This document shows, one piece after another, positions 1 through 9,737 of a DNA stretch of 64,000 bases. Location of the stretch: positions 1 to 64,000 of the forward strand of contig JAEUTN010000008.1 in assembly GCA_016787895.1 (NCBI GenBank). The letters are read 5' to 3'. The notes beneath the pieces were generated by a model. That model had not been told where the DNA came from, did not search any database, and saw only the letters and a program-made list of their open reading frames with translations. The stretch is from Bacteroidia bacterium (GTDB lineage: Bacteria; Bacteroidota; Bacteroidia; B-17B0; Aurantibacillaceae). A program made the position numbers and the translations under genes. Position 1 is the stretch's first letter; each line of letters opens with the position of its first letter.

Positions 1-2568
1 AAAACTTACCAGACCAAACACAGGAGAACCAAAGATACCACCGGCCGGAGTTACCTGAAGCTGTATGGGAGGAGCCGTGTTACAGAAGGGACCAATGCCG
101 GTAATAACAGGAGGAGCCAGGGAAAAGACCCTTACCGCAAGTGTGGATTGATCGGGACACAAACCGCTGGGAGACGAGGCTGTAGAGTAAACCAACACGT
201 ATTGTCCTGCCCCTATGCTTGGGCTAAAGCTGGCGCCAAGCACGCCCGGCCCGCTCCAGTTGCCACTGTTGTTGGCTGTAAAAGGTAAAAGGTTAACCGC
301 CGAATTGGTGTTGCACTGGTCAGGAATGGTGCTGAGTACCGTTGCAGGAACAAAGGCTTCAATGCTCACCTGTATACCCTGAGAAATGTTACAGGTAGGT
401 GTACCAATCACATATTGCACGAGGTTGTTGCCCGGAGCACAATTAGAGGGGGTAAACACACCATTGGAATTCAGGTAAGAGTTGGTAACCCAATGCCCGG
501 TGCTGGGCGTAACACTCATTTGAACAGGAGGACTGGTGTTGCAAAAAGGACCTGTTAAACTAATGTTTGGCGGTTGGGGGTTCAGCACTGAAACACTGAT
601 GGTTTTGCTGTCTCCGCAAAGGTTAAGTTGACTTGGAGACGATTTGGTGGTATAAGTGAGTACATAATTACCGCTTGGCAAACCCAGGGGATTAAAGGAG
701 TATGTACCACTCACACCTACCCCCAGCCATTCGCCATTGACAGTTGTCTGCACAATTCCCATAAGATTAAATGGGCTGTTACTCACACATTGGTGGGGGA
801 TGGATGCGGTGAGTGAAGCCGTATTGAACTGTGACACATGAAAAGTAGCCGTTGAAGAAGCTACGCAAGTGCCTTGTCCTGCCGTGTATGTTAGGGTATT
901 GGTGCCTATAAGATTTTGTGAAGGATTTTGAACCCCATTGGCCAGAATGCCTGAGCCCACCCACACCCCGCCGGACGGGCTTGCGGATAAGGTTACGCTT
1001 GGTGCTGTGTTACATTTAGCTGGAATGGAAGCAATAACAGGAACGGGAGGATTGAATACATTCATTACATAAACAGTTGATGCAGGGCAAACACTAAGTA
1101 TGGGCGTGGATTGGGTGCTATAGGTAAGAGGATATTGACCGGTAGCCAGACCGGTTGGGAAAAAACTGCCGTTGGAAACCGAAGGCCCCGTCCACACACC
1201 GTTAGTGGTGTTTTGAACTATACCCATCAAATTAAAAGGCTGATCCTGCACACAAAGGGTAGATGGGTTTGAACTTAAAGCGGGCGTTATGAACTGAGAA
1301 ACCGAAATGGTGCCGGTATTACCCACCGTACAGGCCCCTACTGAAACGGCATAATTCAAAGTGCTCGTGCCAATGGGCGCCAGGGCCGGACTAAAGGACC
1401 CCGGAGCACTTACCGCCGGATTTGCACTCCAGGTGCCCCCACCCGGTGTTGCACTCAGCATAAACGCGGGAGCCGTGTTGCAAAGCGGAGGCGGAATATT
1501 AAGTGTTGGTGTTAAAGGATTGTTAATGGTTAAGGCCATGGTATGACTGGTAGGACAATACTTTGAAATAGGTGAAACATTTACCGTATAAACAACAACC
1601 GATTGAGTTGCCGCAATCAAGGGCGGCATGATAATGGTATTGGGTTGGTTGGTATTAAAGATGCCAAAACCCGGACTCGGTGACCAGGTGTAAGAGTAAA
1701 GTGCCGGATTGCTCACGGGGGTGAAACTGACCGCAGCGGTAATACTACCCCCCTGACAGATCACCGGCGCTGCCGGAGTAATGGAAAAGCTGGGGTATTG
1801 AACAACTGTTACGTTGCTGGTGGCCTGACAAGTGCCTGTTGAATTTGTAGCCCTTACAGTATAAACCGTTGAAGCGGTTAATGTATTTACAACGCTGGTA
1901 ATAGTATTCGCAACATTCGCCAGGGTACCTGTACCCATCACCCCTGTTGGTCCCGAAAGAGTGTAGGAGTTGATAGAGGTGTTTGTCATCGCCGAAAGTG
2001 TTACAGCATTGCCGGCACATATGGGACTGTTATTGGTTAGGGTAACGGTACACACTATGCCGCAATTGGTAGTGCCTGCTCCGGGAGTTACGGAGTTCGT
2101 TTGAGAAAATGTAATGTTTTGATTGGCCCCTGAAAAATTGGTGATGAGCATCATGTAAAACTGTCCTGCGACCGCATTAGGAATAGTACAGGTTTCTGTG
2201 GCCGCCGGGGAATAACTGCAGGACTGAATGTTGTTGCCCGTTAAACTATTGCAAGCGGTGGCCAGGCTTGGGAAAGGTCCCCAGCAAATAAAATCAATGT
2301 CGGAATTAGCTGCCATCGCAATCACTACCGGACCGGCATTGGCTATCTGCATGTAAAACCAGGTGGGATTGGGTTGTGAAAACAAACACCCGTAATTGGG
2401 CCCTCCCTGGGCTGGGGGTTGTTGTGTAGCTGCGGGAAAATTCATCACATTCCCCGTACAGAAAGGAGCCGCGGTAGCACAGTTAGGATTAGGCGGCGCT
2501 ACCTGAGAATACAGGATGCCGGTAACCAAACTTAAGGCAAATACAAATATCCTTATCAGATGGGGCAT
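1..2568 (-). CDS. Giant secreted Ig/PKD-like repeat adhesin (C-terminus outside window)
   Basis: An uninterrupted frame of 856 codons starts at the ATG complementary to 2566-2568 and runs off the left edge with no stop. It begins with a signal peptide (MPHLIRIFVFALSLVTGILYS). A roughly 150-residue N-terminal domain follows (PNPNCATAAPFCTGN, then NPTWFYMQ, then DIDFICWGPF, a pattern I know from large Bacteroidota cell-surface proteins). Next come PKD/Ig-like modules with many Val, Thr, Ser, Pro and paired Cys. From about residue 350 onward an alternating two-module unit repeats at about 156 residues, marked by CNTAP/CNTSP and PFNLMG motifs. By analogy it would be exported by Sec and anchored or released by T9SS through a C-terminal domain not visible here. 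A role in adhesion is an inference. No enzymatic motif is seen. Confidence 0.85.
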   Translation of the reverse strand, partial: MPHLIRIFVFALSLVTGILYSQVAPPNPNCATAAPFCTGNVMNFPAATQQPPAQGGPNYGCLFSQPNPTWFYMQIANAGPVVIAMAANSDIDFICWGPFPSLATACNSLTGNNIQSCSYSPAATETCTIPNAVAGQFYMMLITNFSGANQNITFSQTNSVTPGAGTTNCGIVCTVTLTNNSPICAGNAVTLSAMTNTSINSYTLSGPTGVMGTGTLANVANTITSVVNTLTASTVYTVRATNSTGTCQATSNVTVVQYPSFSITPAAPVICQGGSITAAVSFTPVSNPALYSYTWSPSPGFGIFNTNQPNTIIMPPLIAATQSVVVYTVNVSPISKYCPTSHTMALTINNPLTPTLNIPPPLCNTAPAFMLSATPGGGTWSANPAVSAPGSFSPALAPIGTSTLNYAVSVGACTVGNTGTISVSQFITPALSSNPSTLCVQDQPFNLMGIVQNTTNGVWTGPSVSNGSFFPTGLATGQYPLTYSTQSTPILSVCPASTVYVMNVFNPPVPVIASIPAKCNTAPSVTLSASPSGGVWVGSGILANGVQNPSQNLIGTNTLTYTAGQGTCVASSTATFHVSQFNTASLTASIPHQCVSNSPFNLMGIVQTTVNGEWLGVGVSGTYSFNPLGLPSGNYVLTYTTKSSPSQLNLCGDSKTISVSVLNPQPPNISLTGPFCNTSPPVQMSVTPSTGHWVTNSYLNSNGVFTPSNCAPGNNLVQYVIGTPTCNISQGIQVSIEAFVPATVLSTIPDQCNTNSAVNLLPFTANNSGNWSGPGVLGASFSPSIGAGQYVLVYSTASSPSGLCPDQSTLAVRVFSLAPPVITGIGPFCNTAPPIQLQVTPAGGIFGSPVFGLVSF
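73..1482 (-). repeat. ~465-bp intragenic repeat units of the adhesin
   Basis: The codons for Cys-Asn-Thr-Ala/Ser-Pro recur at 1471-1482, 1003-1014, 532-543 and 73-84 on the minus strand, spaced 468, 471 and 459 bases. Each is followed by a second, different module with a PFNLMG signature and a conserved NG-x-W. The array therefore has a two-domain period of about 156 residues. More units may lie beyond the left edge. Confidence 0.75.
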
Positions 2569-2610
2569 TCAGTGCTTCGTTTTCTTAACTTAGTGAAACT
2601 GCAGAGTATA

Positions 2611-2618
2611 CAAATATA
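2611..2618 (-). promoter_or_regulatory. -7 box (TATATTTG) of the adhesin
   Basis: On the minus strand the octamer TATATTTG fits the Bacteroidota -7 consensus TAnnTTTG and lies about 43 bases before the adhesin ATG. No convincing TTTG -33 element is seen at the usual spacing, so this is a partial match. Confidence 0.4.
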
Positions 2619-2701
2619 TACTTAAGTAGGCGCAATTTGACACGTTTAACTAAGTAAAAAGCGGGTTTCAATCGACCAAAAACCTATAATGCCACTTACG
2701 C

Positions 2702-2728
2702 GCAAAAAAAAGACCGGCTAACCGGTCT
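2702..2728 (-). terminator. Rho-independent terminator after the Bax-inhibitor-1-like gene
   Basis: Read on the minus strand, the perfect 7-bp stem AGACCGG / CCGGTCT with a 4-base loop is followed by a run of seven T. It sits 22 bases after the stop of the 2750-3487 gene and closes the envelope cluster. Confidence 0.85.
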
Positions 2729-2749
2729 CTTTGTAACGAATTTAAAGTG

Positions 2750-3487
2750 TTAGTCCTTTTTACCTCCAAATAAACGGAGGAGAAACAGGAATAAATTAAT
2801 GAAGTCGAGATAAAGGGTGAGTGCACCCATGATGCCAAGTTTTGAGGATAAGCCTGAGCCTTCGGCCTGATATCCCAGGGCTTTGATTTTCTGCACATCA
2901 TACGCGGTTAAGCCGGTGAAGATGATAACCCCTAATATACTGATGATATAATCCACCCGGGCACTGTGCATAAAAAAGTTGATGAGCATGGCAATAACAA
3001 TTCCTATTAAGCCAATTTTTAAAAGGGTGCCCATCTTGCTGAGATCTGTTTTAGTGGTATAACCCGCAATCGCCATTACGGCAAACAAAGCGGTGGTGCT
3101 TAAAAACACGGTTATGATGGAGCCCAATTTGTATACAAAGAAAATAGAGCTAAAGGCAATTCCGTTTACCACGGCGTAAGCGATAAACAAACCCAGCAAT
3201 GCACCATAGGAAAGTTTGTTTAGTGCAAAACTCATGATCATTACAAAGATGAGTGGAGCAAACATTACGAGATAAGCAAACGCGGTTGGTTTAACCCCTC
3301 CATCTTCTGTGGGTGTTTGAAGAATCTGGCTAAATCCGGGTACAAAAGCAAAAACCAAAGCTGCAAGTGTAGTCAGCAACATGGCCACTGCCATCCAGGT
3401 AAAGGATGTGCGCAGCAATTTATTTCCCGTCACTACGGTACTCAGATCAAGTTCGTCAAGATTGGTGCTTCTTAGGTTGTTTTCCAT
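2750..3487 (-). CDS. Bax inhibitor-1/YccA family membrane protein
   Basis: A 245-residue integral membrane protein with about seven hydrophobic segments. The short charged N-terminus (MENNLRSTNLDELDLSTVV) and the GLTAYDVQKIK segment near the C-terminus are typical of the UPF0005/BI-1 family. In bacteria these are inner-membrane proteins linked to stress responses or ion (Ca2+) leak. The physiological role here is unknown. I chose the second in-frame Met: the longer frame adds only MCFKNSF, which matches no family feature. It is the last gene of the minus-strand run that includes FtsX and UppP, and a strong terminator follows it. Confidence 0.85.
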   Translation of the reverse strand: MENNLRSTNLDELDLSTVVTGNKLLRTSFTWMAVAMLLTTLAALVFAFVPGFSQILQTPTEDGGVKPTAFAYLVMFAPLIFVMIMSFALNKLSYGALLGLFIAYAVVNGIAFSSIFFVYKLGSIITVFLSTTALFAVMAIAGYTTKTDLSKMGTLLKIGLIGIVIAMLINFFMHSARVDYIISILGVIIFTGLTAYDVQKIKALGYQAEGSGLSSKLGIMGALTLYLDFINLFLFLLRLFGGKKD

Positions 3488-3544
3488 AAATGAATTTTTG
3501 AAACACAAATTTAAGTGTTCCGGCGAGAAAACAGGGTTAAGAAA

Positions 3545-4414
3545 TTAAAAATAAAGGTCGCTGGTTTTCAGCCTCAGGTAACGCAGCACCGAGAGTAAGG
3601 CGCTCATTACCGAAATGAGTATACCTACCAGAATAATTCCGGTAAACAATATCAATAGCACATTTTCATCCTGCAATTGCAACAACTCGGGTATAAAACG
3701 GGTGCTGAGCATCAAAAACCCCATAAGCATGAGGCCGGCGAAAATTCCGGCAGCTATTCCCTGCCTTAAGCCTTTCAAAACAAATGGTTTGCTGATAAAA
3801 ACACGGGTGGCCCCTACCAGGTACATGGTGCGTATCAAAAACCGCTGTGAGTATATGGATAAACGAATCGTGTTATTAATAAGCGCTACAGCAACTACCA
3901 GCAAAGCCGTGCTGAAAATCAAAATAAAAAAAGCGATGGCGTTGGTGTTTTTATTCAGGCTGTCAATCATGTCCTTTTGATAAACCACTTCCTTTACAAA
4001 AGATTTTTCGATGAGCTCCTTTTCCAGTATCTGCAGGGTATCGGTATTGGCGTAATTTTCATACAACTTGATGTCGATGGAATTCAATAAGGGATTGGAC
4101 CCCAGAAAGGATACAAAGTCTTCTCCTAAATCGGCTTTTAATTTATCCGCGGCCTCTTCTTTGCTGATGTAAGTCACTTTTTTAGCAAAATCGGCGCTTT
4201 GCAATTCCTGCAAAAGGGCGTCGGTTTGCGAGGCGGTGGCATTGTCTTTCAGGTACACCTGAAAACCCACATTCTCTTTAAAATGCGTGGATAATTTATT
4301 GGCGTTAATAATGAGTAAACCCAGGGCACCAAGCATAAACAACACCAGGGTCAAACTAATGATGACCGTGAGTCCTGAGGTTCTGACGCGTTTTTGATCG
4401 ATATTTTCACCCAT
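3545..4414 (-). CDS. ftsX: Cell-division ABC-type permease FtsX
   Basis: A 289-residue protein with the FtsX layout: cytoplasmic N-terminus, first membrane span at about residues 14-36, a periplasmic domain of about 120 residues, then three spans in the C-terminal half (about 160-180, 215-235, 255-278). With the ATPase FtsE, which is not in this window, FtsX activates peptidoglycan hydrolysis at the septum. The sequence from SIYSQRFLIRTMYLVGAT is the characteristic segment after the second span. In Bacteroidota ftsX commonly neighbours a DUF3098 gene and uppP, and both are present just upstream here. It is 83 bases downstream of uppP and probably co-transcribed with it. Confidence 0.92.
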   Translation of the reverse strand: MGENIDQKRVRTSGLTVIISLTLVLFMLGALGLLIINANKLSTHFKENVGFQVYLKDNATASQTDALLQELQSADFAKKVTYISKEEAADKLKADLGEDFVSFLGSNPLLNSIDIKLYENYANTDTLQILEKELIEKSFVKEVVYQKDMIDSLNKNTNAIAFFILIFSTALLVVAVALINNTIRLSIYSQRFLIRTMYLVGATRVFISKPFVLKGLRQGIAAGIFAGLMLMGFLMLSTRFIPELLQLQDENVLLILFTGIILVGILISVMSALLSVLRYLRLKTSDLYF

Positions 4415-4497
4415 GTTGATGCCCGCAAATTAAAATTAATATGCCTATCAAACCGCGTTTAAAAGCAAATTAATTAACAGGCTTTTGTTTGCCCGAA

Positions 4498-5289
4498 TCA
4501 GGCCTGGAGTTGCAAGCCCGTGGTGTATGCAAAAATTAAAAAGGCAATGCCCAAAAGAATGCGGTAATACCCAAAATGTTTAAACCCGTATTTGCTTAAA
4601 AAAGCGATAAACGCTTTAATGGCCAGGATAGCCACAACAAAGGCTACCAAACCTCCGAACAACAGCAAACTCAAATCATCGGAATGAATGTTGTCTTTTT
4701 CTTTCAGTAAATCGTAACCTGCCGCAGCCATCATGGTAGGCACTGCCAACAGAAAAGAGAACTCGGCGGCCTGGCTACGGTTAAATCCGGCGTAAACACC
4801 ACCAAAAATAGTGGCCGCTGCACGGGATACGCCCGGCACCATGGAAAGACACTGAATTAAACCAATTTTAAACGCAGCAACATAACTAATGTCCTCAAGA
4901 TCGGCATACAGCCCTTCTTTCTTATTGCTCCAGCGATCGAGTAAAATCAGCAACACACCGCCTGCAATTAAGGAAACACTTACCGTAACAGGATTGAACA
5001 AATAGGTTTTTATGGTTTTATAGGCCAAAAAACCGATGATACCCGTTGGCAAAAATGCCACAAACAATTTCAGGTAAATACTGATGCTCTTTAAAAACCG
5101 TTTCCGGTAAAGAAGCACCACCGAAAAAATAGCGCCCAGCTGAATTACAATTTCAAAGGTTTTGGCAAACTCCGGGTCACGTACTTTCAAAAGGGAATCG
5201 GCCAAAATCATATGGCCTGTTGAAGACACCGGCAAAAATTCCGTCAACCCCTCAATCACCGCAATAATAAAGGCCTGAAGAAACGTCAT
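4498..5289 (-). CDS. uppP: Undecaprenyl-diphosphatase UppP (BacA)
   Basis: A 263-residue multi-spanning membrane enzyme that hydrolyses undecaprenyl pyrophosphate to recycle the lipid carrier for peptidoglycan and surface glycans. Both family signatures are visible: the N-terminal EGLTEFLPVSSTGH (residues 13-26, with the paired Glu and the Ser/Thr/His group) and the central PGVSRAAATIFGG. The length is normal for the family. Only one base separates it from the stop of the upstream small membrane gene, so it is in the same operon. Its product also serves the WecA-like transferase encoded at 9738-10844. Confidence 0.95.
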   Translation of the reverse strand: MTFLQAFIIAVIEGLTEFLPVSSTGHMILADSLLKVRDPEFAKTFEIVIQLGAIFSVVLLYRKRFLKSISIYLKLFVAFLPTGIIGFLAYKTIKTYLFNPVTVSVSLIAGGVLLILLDRWSNKKEGLYADLEDISYVAAFKIGLIQCLSMVPGVSRAAATIFGGVYAGFNRSQAAEFSFLLAVPTMMAAAGYDLLKEKDNIHSDDLSLLLFGGLVAFVVAILAIKAFIAFLSKYGFKHFGYYRILLGIAFLIFAYTTGLQLQA

Positions 5290-5290
5290 G

Positions 5291-5704
5291 TTATTTTACC
5301 ACGCTGGCTTTGTAAACAAAATAATTGGTGTCGCCTTGCCAGAAAAAACTATGAAGGACCTCTTTATAATGAAGCACCACCTTTTTACCCTGGGCGTCCT
5401 CTAATAGTTTGTACACATCTTCATTGTTCACCGAAAAATAAAATATCGATAATGGCATGATGGTACCATCGCCCTGATTCAAACCGCCAATGTTTAACTC
5501 CCCTTCAAAGGTTTTAAAAATATATCCACGTTTACTGATTTTAGTGAGCACTCCCGATCGGGTGCCTTCGCTGTAAGTTATCCCGCAAATGAAATAATAC
5601 GCCGTAATGGCCACCAGGACAGTAATCGCCGCCCATTTAAAAAAACGCGCGAACCGTCCTCTTTTTTGATCCCCTGCTTCTGAAGTTGAAGTAAACCAAG
5701 CCAT
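5291..5704 (-). CDS. Conserved small membrane protein
   Basis: A 137-residue protein with a charged N-terminus, one membrane span (about residues 24-45, AAITVLVAITAYYFICGI) and a soluble domain beginning YSEGTRSGVLTKISKRGYIFKT. I recognise this as a conserved Bacteroidota family with no firm function; I believe relatives are sometimes annotated as a 6-phosphogluconate dehydrogenase, and no such motif is visible. Its place between a DUF3098 gene and uppP with gaps of 2 and 1 bases suggests an envelope role. Confidence 0.75.
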   Translation of the reverse strand: MAWFTSTSEAGDQKRGRFARFFKWAAITVLVAITAYYFICGITYSEGTRSGVLTKISKRGYIFKTFEGELNIGGLNQGDGTIMPLSIFYFSVNNEDVYKLLEDAQGKKVVLHYKEVLHSFFWQGDTNYFVYKASVVK

Positions 5705-5706
5705 GT

Positions 5707-5943
5707 TTATTTGCTGTTAATTTCTTTGGTTTTAGGGCGCCACATGATAGCAAACAAAATGGTCACAAATCCTGCCAAACATACCATGGGTGCTAAACTG
5801 ATGCGCTGAAAATCAAAAATAGCCGGATTAAATACTTCCGGGTCTTTGCTGCCACCGCCAATCATTAAAATGTATCCCAGGGCAATTAAACCCAGACCGG
5901 CTAATAAAATAAGGTAGTTCTGTTTCGAAAAAGTGGATTTCAT
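5707..5943 (-). CDS. DUF3098 membrane protein
   Basis: A 78-residue protein with two hydrophobic segments (about residues 9-28 and 50-68) joined by a loop containing MIGGGSKDPEVFNPAIFDFQ, the signature region of DUF3098. The family is restricted to Bacteroidota and is usually encoded beside ftsX and uppP, as here. Function is unknown; association with division or the envelope is inferred from context only. It is the first gene of the minus-strand cluster and is divergent from gmd. Confidence 0.88.
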   Translation of the reverse strand: MKSTFSKQNYLILLAGLGLIALGYILMIGGGSKDPEVFNPAIFDFQRISLAPMVCLAGFVTILFAIMWRPKTKEINSK

Positions 5944-6047
5944 GATCTTGTGTTTCGCTGCGGGTTCAAATATACATAAATTCAGTTTCAGCCACGGGCA
6001 AAAGCCCTTAATGGGATATTTTTCGTAATATTGTTCCTTTAGAATTT

Positions 6048-7136
6048 ATGGCAAAAGTAGCGCTTATTACGGGGGTCACAGGTCAGGATGGTGCGTATCT
6101 TGCTGAGTTCCTGCTCAACAAAGGATACATCGTTCATGGCATCAAAAGAAGGAGTTCTTTGTTCAACACCGACCGCATTGATCACCTGTACCGCGACCAA
6201 CACGAAAAAAACGTGAACTTTGTTTTGCATTACGGGGATTTAACCGATAGCACCAATCTCATCCGCATTGTTCAGGAAGTACAACCGGATGAAATTTATA
6301 ACCTGGCCGCTCAAAGTCATGTGAAAGTAAGTTTTGAAACCCCTGAATACACGGCCAATTCAGATGCTTTGGGCACCCTGCGTATTCTGGAGGCCATTCG
6401 CATACTGGGTCTCGAGAAAAAAACCCGCTTTTACCAGGCATCCACCTCTGAGTTGTATGGATTGGTTCAGGAAGTGCCTCAAAAAGAAACCACCCCTTTT
6501 TACCCCCGCAGTCCATACGGCGTGGCGAAACTCTACGGTTTCTGGATTACCAAAAACTACCGCGAAAGTTATGGCATGTATGCCTGCAACGGAATTTTGT
6601 TTAATCACGAAAGCCCTGTACGCGGCGAAACATTTGTGACACGCAAAATCACCAGGGCCGTTGCTAAAATCAGCCTGGGCATGCAGGAAAAACTATTCAT
6701 GGGCAACATCGATTCTGAACGCGATTGGGGCCATGCCCGCGATTACGTAGAAGGCATGTGGTTGATGATGCAACAGCAAGAGGCCGACGATTTTGTGCTT
6801 GCCACAGGAATAAAAATCACTGTGCGCGACTTCATCAACATGGCCTTCGCTGAGGTTGGCATACACTTAAAATGGGAAGGCAAAAACGAACAGGAAAAAG
6901 GCATTGACCAAAAAACCGGCAAAATACTTGTGGAAATTGATCCCAAATACTACCGTCCGGCTGAAGTGGATTTACTGGTGGGCGACGCCTCCAAAGCCAA
7001 ACAAAAACTGGGATGGGTGCCTAAGTGCACGGTGGCCGAACTTTGCAAAGAGATGGTTCACTCCGATCTGGAATTGTTTAAACGCGATAAATACCTGCTC
7101 GAAGGCGGACACAAAATTCTGCATTATAAAGAATAA
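6048..7136 (+). CDS. gmd: GDP-mannose 4,6-dehydratase
   Basis: A 362-residue extended short-chain dehydrogenase. It converts GDP-D-mannose to GDP-4-keto-6-deoxy-D-mannose, the first step towards GDP-L-fucose. The NADP-binding motif TGVTGQDG is at residues 8-15. The catalytic group STSELYG and the Y-x-x-x-K in [12 protein letters not shown] follow at about 125-155. [18 protein letters not shown] is a Gmd-specific segment. The length is normal. It is followed after 18 bases by the next enzyme of the pathway. Confidence 0.97.
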   Translation: MAKVALITGVTGQDGAYLAEFLLNKGYIVHGIKRRSSLFNTDRIDHLYRDQHEKNVNFVLHYGDLTDSTNLIRIVQEVQPDEIYNLAAQSHVKVSFETPEYTANSDALGTLRILEAIRILGLEKKTRFYQASTSELYGLVQEVPQKETTPFYPRSPYGVAKLYGFWITKNYRESYGMYACNGILFNHESPVRGETFVTRKITRAVAKISLGMQEKLFMGNIDSERDWGHARDYVEGMWLMMQQQEADDFVLATGIKITVRDFINMAFAEVGIHLKWEGKNEQEKGIDQKTGKILVEIDPKYYRPAEVDLLVGDASKAKQKLGWVPKCTVAELCKEMVHSDLELFKRDKYLLEGGHKILHYKE

Positions 7137-7154
7137 ATTTTTCTCTTATTCATT

Positions 7155-8096
7155 TTGGAGCTTCAATCAAAAATATATGTGGCCGGTCACCGCGGAATGG
7201 TGGGCTCGGCCATCCTCCGCAACCTTCAGAAAAAAGGTTTTCACAATTTTGTGACACGCACTTCTTCCGAGCTTGATTTAAGGAACCAAAAACAGGTTGA
7301 GGATTTTTTTAAAAACGAACAACCTGATTATGTTTTTCTTGCTGCCGCGAAGGTTGGAGGGATACAAGCCAACAACACCTACCGGGCCGACTTTTTGTAC
7401 GAAAACCTGATGATTCAGAACAACGTGATTCATTCGGCTTATTTGTACAAGGTAAAAAAACTCATGTTCCTCGGTTCTTCCTGCATTTACCCTAAACTGG
7501 CGCCGCAGCCTTTGAAAGAAGACTACCTGCTCACCGGTTTACTGGAACAAACCAACGAACCTTATGCCATTGCCAAAATTGCAGGTATTAAACTTTGCGA
7601 AAATTACCGCCGTCAATACAATTGCGATTTTATAGCGGTTATGCCCACCAATTTGTATGGGCCTAACGATAATTACAATTTAAACAACTCCCACGTGTTG
7701 CCGGCGCTCATCCGCAAATTTCACGAAGCGAAAGAACAAGGGCTCGCACAGGTTCAAATGTGGGGTACAGGTTCGCCCTTGAGGGAATTTTTGCATGCCG
7801 ATGACCTTGGAGACGCCTGTGTTTTTCTGATGCAGAATTATTCCGGCCTCCAGCACGTGAACATTGGTACCGGAACTGATCTATCAATCAAAGACCTTGC
7901 GCTAATGATAAAAGACATCGTTGGATTTAAAGGCGGTATTGAACACGACCTCAGTAAACCCGATGGCACACCGCGAAAACTGATGGACGTGGGATTTTTG
8001 CACAGTTTGGGATGGAAACACAGCATTGAGCTGGAACAGGGCATTCGTATGGTGTATGAAGATTTCAGGAAAAAAGAAAATGTGAAAGTGTGGTAG
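7155..8096 (+). CDS. fcl: GDP-L-fucose synthase
   Basis: A 313-residue epimerase/reductase that turns the Gmd product into GDP-L-fucose. It shows [10 protein letters not shown] near the N-terminus, the catalytic SSCIYP and the Y-x-x-x-K of [10 protein letters not shown], plus LYGPNDNYN, all typical of the WcaG/Fcl family. The first codon is TTG (7155-7157); no in-frame ATG lies between the upstream stop and the nucleotide-binding motif, so a TTG start is needed. It forms a cluster with gmd. Confidence 0.95.
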   Translation: MELQSKIYVAGHRGMVGSAILRNLQKKGFHNFVTRTSSELDLRNQKQVEDFFKNEQPDYVFLAAAKVGGIQANNTYRADFLYENLMIQNNVIHSAYLYKVKKLMFLGSSCIYPKLAPQPLKEDYLLTGLLEQTNEPYAIAKIAGIKLCENYRRQYNCDFIAVMPTNLYGPNDNYNLNNSHVLPALIRKFHEAKEQGLAQVQMWGTGSPLREFLHADDLGDACVFLMQNYSGLQHVNIGTGTDLSIKDLALMIKDIVGFKGGIEHDLSKPDGTPRKLMDVGFLHSLGWKHSIELEQGIRMVYEDFRKKENVKVW

Positions 8097-8120
8097 CAGG
8101 CAAATTCAATACCCCTCCAT

Positions 8121-9737
8121 TTGTATCCGGCAAAAAACCATAATTTCAAACTGCAGGCCCGGTCTATTCCTGATGTAAAGGGATTATTGAGCCTCCTTCT
8201 GTTTTTTCTTTTTCTTTTTACCTCATTTTTTTCCAAAGCGCAATTTTATGCCTTGCCTTCCGATTACTTTTTTTCTCTGCCCCTGGAAAAAAATTTAAGC
8301 GCTTACGATTCCTCCTTGCACTCGGCTTTTAAACCTTTTGTTCCGGGTTTTTCGAAACAATACATCCCACCAGTGGATTCGTCCTTTATTTTTCATAGCC
8401 GCAAACACCAAAAGCTGAACAACGCGCTTTTTAATTCGCATGTGATTCAACTCCATTCTGATTCGAAAGCAAAAGAATCCTTTGATCTTTTCATTGACCC
8501 CCTTCTGAACTTCGAATTTGGGAAAGACCTTGCCGATGCTTCCGGTGAACAATTGTACACCAACACACGGGGTATCCTTGCCGGTGGTCATTTGGGAAAA
8601 CGCGTTTACTTTGAAACCCTGCTTTCTGAAAACCAGTCCTTTTTCCCTTCCTATATTGATTCGTTTGCTATTGATAGCAAGGTCATCCCCGGACAGGGCC
8701 GTTGGAAAACATTTAAAACAACCGGTTACGACTATGCCTTTTCTTCCGGTTTTGTTTCTGTGCAGGCGGGCCAGCACCTCAACCTGCAGGTCGGTCACGG
8801 TAAACATAAAATCGGAAACGGTTACCGCTCTTTGTTCTTAAGCGACAACAGCTTTAATTACCCCTATGCAAGGTTTACACAGCAGTGGTTCAGGGGCCGT
8901 TTGCAGTACAGTAATTTGTATACCGTGTTTATGAATCTTGTTCCGGCCCTTGAAAATCCTCCTCCGGGCACAGAAGCGCTTTATCAGAAAAAAGCAGCCT
9001 CTTTTCAATACCTCAGTTTAAATGTGAATAAACGTTTGAGTTTAGGTTTCTTCCAAAGTTTGATGTGGGAGCCTGCCGATGGCAATAACCAGCAACATCT
9101 TGATTTCAGATATTTTAATCCGGTAATATTTACCAACCTTGCAGCATTTGGATTAAACGACCCTAAACACAATTTGATGCTGGGTTTGGAGCTGAATTTC
9201 AAAGTCACCAAAACGCTCTCTTTTTATGGACAGGCTGTTCTGGATGATCCGGCGCCAAAAGGGTACAACACCAAAGAAGGCAGAGGGTATCAGGCGGGGT
9301 TCAGGTATTTTGATGTGTTTGGTTTGAAAAACCTGTTTTTACAGGCAGAATACAATTACACCGGCAAAGCCCTGTACAATACAAGTGAAACAAACACCGT
9401 ACCCTATTACACGCATTACAATCAGAATCTGGCAAGTGCATTTGTTAACGGAAACGAGTTGGTGCTGCTGGGAAGTTATACCTATAAACGCTTTTACCTC
9501 AATGGCAAGATCAATTTGCAAAGCCGGGGGAGCATCAACGCTGAGGCGTCTTATACCACTCAAATGCTGCAGGGCCGAATCGGTTATGTAGTGAATCCGG
9601 CCTATAACCTCACAATTTACATGCTGGTAAACGGCAGATTGCAAAGTTTTGATAACTTTAGCCATTCAATTCATGAAACACGTTATGTTTCAATTGGATT
9701 TAAAACCGGGCTGTATAACCTGTACTACGACTTTTAG
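8121..9737 (+). CDS. RemB/Wzi-like outer-membrane beta-barrel protein
   Basis: About 538 residues. After a hydrophobic signal segment (LLSLLLFFLFLFTSFFSKAQ) the protein has a beta-rich, aromatic-rich sequence ending in Phe (LYDF-type end, NLYYDF), as expected for an outer-membrane barrel. The segments TRGILAGGHLGKRVYF, GYDYAFSSGFVSV, VGHGKHKIGNGYRSL and DNSFNYPYARF resemble what I know of gliding-motility RemB and Wzi capsule-assembly relatives. The annotated frame begins with TTG at 8121; an alternative TTG at 8187 sits directly before the signal peptide and is equally possible. Position between fucose synthesis and a WecA-like transferase supports a role in surface polysaccharide display or gliding. 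Confidence 0.65.
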   Translation: MYPAKNHNFKLQARSIPDVKGLLSLLLFFLFLFTSFFSKAQFYALPSDYFFSLPLEKNLSAYDSSLHSAFKPFVPGFSKQYIPPVDSSFIFHSRKHQKLNNALFNSHVIQLHSDSKAKESFDLFIDPLLNFEFGKDLADASGEQLYTNTRGILAGGHLGKRVYFETLLSENQSFFPSYIDSFAIDSKVIPGQGRWKTFKTTGYDYAFSSGFVSVQAGQHLNLQVGHGKHKIGNGYRSLFLSDNSFNYPYARFTQQWFRGRLQYSNLYTVFMNLVPALENPPPGTEALYQKKAASFQYLSLNVNKRLSLGFFQSLMWEPADGNNQQHLDFRYFNPVIFTNLAAFGLNDPKHNLMLGLELNFKVTKTLSFYGQAVLDDPAPKGYNTKEGRGYQAGFRYFDVFGLKNLFLQAEYNYTGKALYNTSETNTVPYYTHYNQNLASAFVNGNELVLLGSYTYKRFYLNGKINLQSRGSINAEASYTTQMLQGRIGYVVNPAYNLTIYMLVNGRLQSFDNFSHSIHETRYVSIGFKTGLYNLYYDF

